Positions 1-4,900 of a DNA stretch of 6,620 nt are shown one piece after another. Source of the DNA: Chloroflexi bacterium RBG_16_57_11 (lineage in GTDB: Bacteria > Chloroflexota > Anaerolineae > Anaerolineales > UBA4823). The notes below the pieces were generated by a model that saw only the letters and a program-made list of their open reading frames with translations, searched no databases and was not told where the DNA came from. Within the stretch, counting starts at the first letter, position 1, and every line of letters starts with the position of its first letter. The stretch is taken from the NCBI GenBank assembly GCA_001795165.1, contig MGNS01000149.1, forward strand, positions 5,909 to 12,528, in the 5' to 3' direction. The position numbers and the translations under genes were made by a program.

Positions 1-42
1 GTCGCCGCCGGCGCTGCCTGCTTCGTCGTCACTGAAGAATGA
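1..42 (+). CDS. Possible 3' end of an upstream gene (partial)
   Basis: The first frame is open from the window edge to a TGA at 40-42 and would encode a short tail ending ACFVVTEE. The second frame is also open, to a TAA at 53-55, and reads SSLKNDVIS at its end, so the frame cannot be settled from so little sequence. I slightly prefer the first because its residues look more like a folded protein. If the next gene is a phage head-tail adaptor, an upstream capsid-region gene would be expected here, but nothing in these residues identifies the product. Confidence 0.3.
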   Translation, partial: VAAGAACFVVTEE

Positions 43-50
43 CGTCATTT

Positions 51-96
51 CCTAATTTCCGCCGTACCCGGCGGACCTAATTTCCTAATTTCCTAA
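51..96 (+). repeat. CCTAATTT 8-bp repeats around a GC hairpin
   Basis: The octamer CCTAATTT occurs at 51-58, 76-83 and 84-91, with a partial copy (CCTAA) at 92-96. Between the first and second copies is a perfect 6-bp stem, CCGCCG at 59-64 and CGGCGG at 69-74, with a TACC loop. Because 8 is not a multiple of 3, the TAA triplets at 78, 86 and 94 fall in all three frames, so the block stops translation whatever the upstream frame. The hairpin lacks a following T-run and is not a convincing intrinsic terminator. A role in mRNA processing or translational insulation is possible but unproven. Confidence 0.55.
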
Positions 97-109
97 CAGG
101 ATTTCTCCC

Positions 110-799
110 ATGGCCCTCACACTAGCTACCCTCCGCCAGGATTGCCGCGATCTCATCGGCGATACCTCCATAGTCGCCCCCATCTTCACTACTCAGCAGA
201 TCGACTCGTGGATCAATGCCGCCATCCGGGATCTGAATAACCACTTTCCCCGCACCATCATCAACACGCTTTCCACCACGGCCGGTACCCATGTTTACGA
301 TCTCGAGCTCACCTTCATCGACATGATCAAGGTCGAATATCCTACCTCCGACGATCCTCCGAGTTATCTCAATTACCGCTCTTCGAAGCTGGTCACCTTC
401 TGGAACGTCGAAGGTTATTACGACATCCTTCGCCCACAGGATGCCGATAGCCTGAACCCGCCACAGATCGTCATCAGTGAAAGCCCAGCCGCCTTAGAAA
501 CCATCACCTACACCGCCTGTGTCGAGCATAACGCGCTATCCGGTTCCAGCGACGAGACTACTATCCCCGATCGCTTTACCCATCTGATCTGCCTGTTTGT
601 GCGCTATAAAGCCTGGCAAGAGCTCAGCTCATCCGAAGGCATGGACCCAGATCCTATCAAGCTGCTGGCTGCTACCCAGGAAGTCAATTCCTACCGTGCT
701 GAGCGCGCCTATTACAAAGCGCTCGACCAGGCCAAGAAAGCTCAGACTGCCTCCGAAGTCGTCGAGTGGAAAATGCCCGGCGGTAATCGCATCTATTAG
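110..799 (+). CDS. Phage head-tail adaptor-like protein (probable)
   Basis: This 229-residue protein has the general look of the small adaptor or connector proteins that bridge portal and tail in tailed phages (gp6/SU10-adaptor type). The N-terminus (MALTLATLRQDCRDLIGD, then IDSWINAAIRDLNNHFP) matches the family's opening helices. The middle contains alternating strands with Asp/Pro-rich turns. A strand reading ETITYTACVEHNAL precedes IPDRFTHLICLFVRYKAWQEL, and the C-terminus is a helix with VNSYRAERAYYKALDQAKK. No enzymatic motif, signal peptide or membrane segment is visible. The ATG at 110 has a weak AGG at 98-100, within an ACAGGATTT context that recurs before the gene at 1730. The gene ends 28 bp before the RecA-like gene, which is odd for a virion gene. 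It may mark a prophage edge or a remnant. The assignment rests on sequence pattern only; another small structural protein is possible. Confidence 0.5.
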   Translation: MALTLATLRQDCRDLIGDTSIVAPIFTTQQIDSWINAAIRDLNNHFPRTIINTLSTTAGTHVYDLELTFIDMIKVEYPTSDDPPSYLNYRSSKLVTFWNVEGYYDILRPQDADSLNPPQIVISESPAALETITYTACVEHNALSGSSDETTIPDRFTHLICLFVRYKAWQELSSSEGMDPDPIKLLAATQEVNSYRAERAYYKALDQAKKAQTASEVVEWKMPGGNRIY

Positions 800-811
800 C
801 TTTTAGCACTC

Positions 812-819
812 AGAAAGAG
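812..819 (+). promoter_or_regulatory. Ribosome binding site of the RecA-like gene
   Basis: AGAAAGAG lies 8 bases before the ATG at 828 and is the best purine-rich stretch in the 28-bp gap. It supports 828 as the start. No promoter-like hexamers are visible in this gap. Confidence 0.45.
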
Positions 820-827
820 CAGACGAC

Positions 828-1667
828 ATGGACCTATACATTCACCCGGCCCTTCCGCAGCCCCAACCGGATACCAGCGGTATGTATGCCGGACGGGCGA
901 TCCCCGGCCTGCAACCGGACACCGCCCGGCTCTATTTGTTAATTGCCCCGCACCCGGCGGTGGATCGCTTGATGGATGCCCTGGCGGTGCGCCTGGCGCT
1001 GGCGGCCGATGCTGCCAGCACGCTGTGCGAAGGCGTACTTTGCCGAAGTCGAAGCGCGCCCGGCGTCTACCTGCATATCCTGGATAGCGGGAACCGCTTC
1101 GACCTGCACGGCATCGCCCGCGGCCTGGCCGGTAGCCTGGCTGACGGCAGCCTTCAGGTGGAAGCTGTCCTGCGGCGCATCCTCGTGGCTCGCGCCTTCA
1201 CCTGCTACCAGGCAGAAGCGCTGCTCGCCGGGGTCGTAGGGTGTAGCGGCGGGTCTGCATGCGCCAAGCCCGATCGCATCAATCGGCCCAGACCCACCCT
1301 TACCGCCGCTGGGGCCGAACTCTTCCACCTCGATCAGCCCGGACCCGCCCCGGCCGCTCCGATCCTGGCGCCAGGGTTGCTCGCCCCGTTCGCCGATGAA
1401 AACGTGCCGCTTGGCGAGCGGCTGAGCCTGCTCGGGCGCTGCATCCAGCACCTGAAACGCCTGGCGTATAGCGCCCCGGTGCTGGTCAGCGCCGCGCCGC
1501 CCGCCAGTCCGGAGACAGCTAGCGCGGAGGCCGCAGAGTTCCTCTCCCGCCTGGAAACCGCCGCCGACCAGGTCTGGCGCTTCGAGGCAGAAATTGCACA
1601 GGCCGGCGCGGTTCATCGGGGTCGCCGGGCTGCATCCGTTCTAACCGGCCAGCTGCGCATGTTTTAA
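828..1667 (+). CDS. Degenerate RecA/Rad51-like protein, probable polymerase partner
   Basis: The 279-residue product reads like the core of a RecA/Rad51-family ATPase with its active site eroded. Residues 35-59 (LYLLIAPHPAVDRLMDALAV) occupy the place of the P-loop strand and helix but have no GxxxxGKT/S. Residues 81-100 (YLHILDSGNRFDLHGIARGL) resemble the VLYIDTEGTFRPERI strand of Rad51/RadA. Residues 116-135 (RRILVARAFTCYQAEALLAG) resemble the following NILVARAYN segment. Residues 178-222 hold a strand, ILAPGLLAPFADENVPLGER, where Walker B Asp would be expected but is not seen, then a helix and strand ending APVLVSA. Residues 135-159 are encoded by a palindromic repeat and are probably an insertion. 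The gene precedes a small helical protein and a family B polymerase homologue, an arrangement like the archaeal dpo2 operon. I infer a non-hydrolysing scaffold for the polymerase. The fold call is by eye and needs structural confirmation. Confidence 0.55.
   Translation: MDLYIHPALPQPQPDTSGMYAGRAIPGLQPDTARLYLLIAPHPAVDRLMDALAVRLALAADAASTLCEGVLCRSRSAPGVYLHILDSGNRFDLHGIARGLAGSLADGSLQVEAVLRRILVARAFTCYQAEALLAGVVGCSGGSACAKPDRINRPRPTLTAAGAELFHLDQPGPAPAAPILAPGLLAPFADENVPLGERLSLLGRCIQHLKRLAYSAPVLVSAAPPASPETASAEAAEFLSRLETAADQVWRFEAEIAQAGAVHRGRRAASVLTGQLRMF
1230..1303 (+). repeat. 61-bp palindromic element, copy A, in frame within the RecA-like gene
   Basis: GTAGCGGCGGGTCTG at 1243-1257 pairs with CAGACCCACCCTTAC at 1289-1303 (12 of 15), giving a 61-bp element with a 31-bp loop. 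Read on the opposite strand it aligns with the copy at 4118-4178. Both share GGTCTGGGCCGAT, end in ATGCAGACCCGCC, have exactly the same loop length and have similar flank beyond the arm, so the unit may reach 1230. The loop holds a minor palindrome, CCGAT/ATCGG. It is translated as residues 135-159. A further fragment resembling only the 3' arm (GGACCCGCCCCGG) lies near 1345-1357. Confidence 0.7.
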
Positions 1668-1730
1668 CCTGCGGTTTTAACCACTGGTTTTAATCGCTAG
1701 CTTTTGCCGCCGCACAGGATTTAACCGCTA
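1661..1730 (+). repeat. 13-bp tandem repeat array ahead of the small helical gene
   Basis: Three exact-period units, GTTTTAACCTGCG (1661-1673), GTTTTAACCACTG (1674-1686) and GTTTTAATCGCTA (1687-1699), are followed by a decayed unit, GCTTTTGCCGCCG (1700-1712). After a 5-bp break a fifth related unit, GATTTAACCGCTA (1718-1730), runs into the start codon of the next gene. The array begins over the last codons of the RecA-like gene and fills the whole 62-bp gap. Iterated sites at one helical-turn-plus spacing could bind a regulator. They could equally be slippage products with no function. Confidence 0.65.
1716..1719 (+). promoter_or_regulatory. Ribosome binding site of the small helical gene
   Basis: AGGA lies 10 bases before the ATG at 1730, inside CACAGGATTT. 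Nearly the same string (ACAGGATTT) lies before the ATG at 110, which supports both starts. The spacing is slightly long. Confidence 0.4.
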
Positions 1731-1990
1731 TGGGTCGAACCGTTCCTTCCATTACCCAGGCCTTCCTGCAAGAGCAGGATGCCTTTACCCGCTTTCGCCG
1801 CGCCCTGCGTCGCACCGACCAGCTCGCCCTGGATGATCTGTTCGCCTCCGCCCGCCAGCATCTGGCAGCCGTGGCCTACGCCTCCCATGCCTTGCCCTTC
1901 GAGACGCTGCTGCTGGCCATGCTGCTGGAGGAGCACAAAGAGGTGATGCGCCTGCGGGAACGACTGGAGCAATTCGAAAAACAGACATGA
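1730..1990 (+). CDS. Small all-helical protein of the polymerase cassette
   Basis: The 86-residue product contains no enzyme motif, signal peptide or membrane segment. It begins MGRTVPSITQAFLQEQDAF, followed by a basic amphipathic helix, FRRALRRTDQLALDDLFASA. A hydrophobic helix follows (residues about 44-65), ending in a charged, coiled-coil-like tail, LLEEHKEVMRLRERLEQFEK. It lacks a helix-turn-helix that I can point to. Its stop codon overlaps the start of the polymerase gene in ATGA, so the two are very likely translated in a coupled way and made together. A small protein of this kind in front of a PolB2-type polymerase recalls the small first gene of the Sulfolobales dpo2 operon. I infer a bridging or DNA-contacting subunit; the homology is from memory and not proven. 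Confidence 0.75.
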   Translation: MGRTVPSITQAFLQEQDAFTRFRRALRRTDQLALDDLFASARQHLAAVAYASHALPFETLLLAMLLEEHKEVMRLRERLEQFEKQT

Positions 1991-4900
1991 GCGATGACCC
2001 CAACTCAATCACCGGCTGGCTGCTGGATCTGTACGCCGACCCGGAGGGTGAGCTGGCGCTGTGGCTGGTGGAGGAGGACAATTGCTGTAGGGATAGGCCT
2101 GCATGCACCAATCCTCTCCAGTATGCCGGCGCCCAGACCCGCCCGTACGCCCGGCCCAGATTGCGCCTGCGCCAATCCTTTCCGATTACGTTCTACGCCG
2201 CCGGGCCAAACTCACGCCTGCGCCTCTTATGGCAACACCTGGCCACCACAGCACAGACCGTCCCCCTGACCCTGTCCCGCCAGGAGCGCCGCGACCTGTT
2301 CCAACCCGAGCCGGTCACCGTCCTGGCGGTGGAGGTGCAAAAGCCTGGGCTTCTGCCCGAGGTGTTCCATCAGGCGGTGGCGGCTTTCCCCGATCTGACC
2401 TATTATGACGCCGACCTGCTGCTCACCGCCCGCCATGCCGCCGTCTATGGCACCTTCCCGCTGGCAAAACTGCGCCTTACGATCGAGGCCGGTATAAACA
2501 ACCGGGCCGGTATAAACAACCGGGCCGGCAACCAGGCCGGCGGACCGGCCATGGTGCGCACCCTGGAGGTGTTGGATTCGCCCTGGGATGTGGACGCCCC
2601 GCCGCCACCGCTGCGCGTGATGCGCCTGTCCCCCGATTGCGACCCGCGCCGGGGAAAGCCCGCCTGGCTGGATGTGGCGGTAGGAACGGGCATGGATGTG
2701 CTAAACCCGGTCGCCAATATCGGCACGGAGCCGCCCCGACATTTCCACCCGTCCTTCAAATCTGCCTCTGCGCCTGGCTTCACCAGCACCTGTCGCCTGT
2801 CGCTGCAGCCGGAGCGCGCCCTGCTGATCGGGCTAAGGGCGCTGCTATGGCGCTACGACCCCGATCTGCTGCTCACCGCCTGGGGCGATACCTGGCTGCT
2901 GCCCCACCTGCTCGACCTCGCGGAGAAGCTGGACCTCCCGCTGCCACTCAACCGCGGGGCCTATGGCGACGTAGGGGCGGGTCTGCACCTGCCAGATCTG
3001 CCAAACGGGGAAAGTCCAGACCCGCCCCTACACCCACTACACCCACAACACCTGCCAGATCCGCCAAACGGGGAAAGTCCAGACCCGCCCCGGATACCCT
3101 GCGACGCGCGCCAGCCCATCCTACGCCGGCCGGAGCGCTCTTACCACGCTTACGGGCAGGTGATCTACCGCGGGCAGCAGGTGTTGCTCTCCGGGCGCTG
3201 GCACATCGATATGTTCAACGCGATGATGTTTCATGACTATGCGCTAGATGGCATCCTCGAATCGGCCCGCGTCAGCACCATGCCCGTGCAACAGGCGGCG
3301 CGCCTCTCACCCGGCACTGGCATCTCGACCATGCAGATCGTCACCGCCCTCCGACAGGGGGTGATGACTCCGTGGCGCAAGCAGCAAGCCGAGATCCCCA
3401 AGACCGCCCTCGATCTGCTCCACGCCGACCAGGGCGGGCTGGTGTACCAGCCGATCATCGGTCTGCATCGCGACGTGGCGGAGATCGATTTCATCTCGAT
3501 GTACCCCAGCATCATGGCGCGTTTCAACATCTCGCCGGAGACGACCGGCGTCGCCGGTAGCGAAACCGACGTTGCCCCGACACCCCAACCCTCATTTAAC
3601 ATAGTCGAGGCTTCACTCGCCGCGCCACACACTGCATGCAATGTAGTTGCGACTTCAGTCGCCGCCTCGCCAGACACCCCAGACGAGCTGGTCGGTAACG
3701 TAGTTGCGACTCCAGTTGCCGAGCGACAGGTTGCGTGGGTCCCTGAGCTCAACCTGTGGGTGGATCAATCAACGCCGGGCCTAGTGCCGCAGACGCTTCA
3801 GCCGCTCTTGGAGAAGCGCATCGCTCTGAAACAGCGCATTGCCGACCTGCCGCGTTGGGATCCGCGCAAGAAGTTGTACAAGGCGCGCGCTGCGGCGCAT
3901 AAGTGGCTGCTGGTGACCTGTTTTGGTTACCTGGGGTACAAGAACGCCCGCTTCGGGCGCATCGAGGCGCACCAGGCGGTGACCGCTTATAGCCGCGAAT
4001 GCCTGCTGAGCGCTAAAGAGGCCGCCGAGGACCTGGGCTACACCGTGCTGCACATGTATGTCGACGGGCTGTGGGTGTGCAAGGACACCGCGGAGGCGGG
4101 TTTGAACGCGGGCGAGCGTAGGGGCGGGTCTGGGCCGATATGGGCGACAAAACATGGTAAATGCAGACCCGCCTCTACATACGACACCCCAACCGGCCTG
4201 TCCGTGGAGGCAGTGCAGCCGCTGCTGGATAAGATCGCCCGGCGCACCGGGCTGCCCATCGCCCTGGAGGGCATCTACCGCTGGGTGGCGTTCCTGCCAT
4301 CGCGGTCGGATGAGCGCGTCCCGGTAGCCAACCGCTACTTCGGCGTCTTCCAGGACGGTTCAATTAAGCTACGCGGTCTGGAAGCGCGCCGCGGCGACAC
4401 CCCGCCGTTTATCGCCGCGGTGCAGATGGGCCTCCTGGAGCGACTGGCGAGGTCCGTACCCAAAACCGCTGGCCTTGGAAGGAATATGCAGACCGGGATC
4501 AACGATCCCGGCTACAATGGCAAGCCTCTAGCTGAGACCGCTGGTCTCGGGAGGATCATGCAGGCCGGGATCAACGATCCCGGCTACAGCAGGAGGGAAG
4601 ATGAGCTACTACAGGCGCTCCCCGAAACCCTGGCTTACCTGCGCCAGGAGCTGCGGCGGTTGCGCTCCCGAGGCATCCCGCTGGAAGAATTGCTGGTGAC
4701 CCAAAAGCTGAGCCGCACGCTGGACCAGTATCGCTCGCCCTCCCCGGCCGCGGTCGCCGCCACACAGCTGGCCGCGATCGGAAGATCCACCCGCCCGGGA
4801 CAGTCCGTGCGCTTTCTGTTCCTGCGCGGCGAGCATAGCAAGGGGGAGGACGTACAGGCCTGGGATTGTTCCCCCACGCCGTCTCCCGAGCGGCTGGATA

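Noticed and set aside
59..74. Intrinsic terminator upstream of the adaptor gene
   Set aside because: The 6-bp hairpin is perfect but is not followed by a T-run.
1019..1064. Possible repeat insertion in the RecA-like gene (TLCEGVLCRSRSA)
   Set aside because: GAAGGCGTAC and GCCGAAGTCGAAG hint at a decayed palindrome, but pairing is too poor and no other copy is visible.
939..1616. Long minus-strand open frame opposite the RecA-like gene
   Set aside because: It is a shadow of GC-rich coding sequence: composition is Gly/Gln/Arg-rich without domain pattern, and the + strand protein has recognisable family segments and a ribosome binding site.
1736..1746. SOS-box-like GAAC...GTTC near the start of the small gene
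   Set aside because: GAACCGTTC has a one-base spacer instead of the four expected for the GAACNNNNGTTC type and lies inside the coding region.
2702..2790. Possible further repeat insertion in the polymerase around residues 239-268
   Set aside because: The segment looks unlike the family core and holds CGGAGCCGCCCCGAC, but I found no matching arm or second copy good enough to call an element.
3237..3752. 171-residue minus-strand open frame within the polymerase gene
   Set aside because: It overlaps motif A and the repeat insertion, and its Ser/Thr/Ala-rich sequence reflects the reverse of the repeats.
1230..4588. Possible CRISPR array
   Set aside because: The repeats are palindromic, of several families, unevenly spaced, and translated in frame inside genes; there is no regular repeat-spacer pattern and no cas gene.
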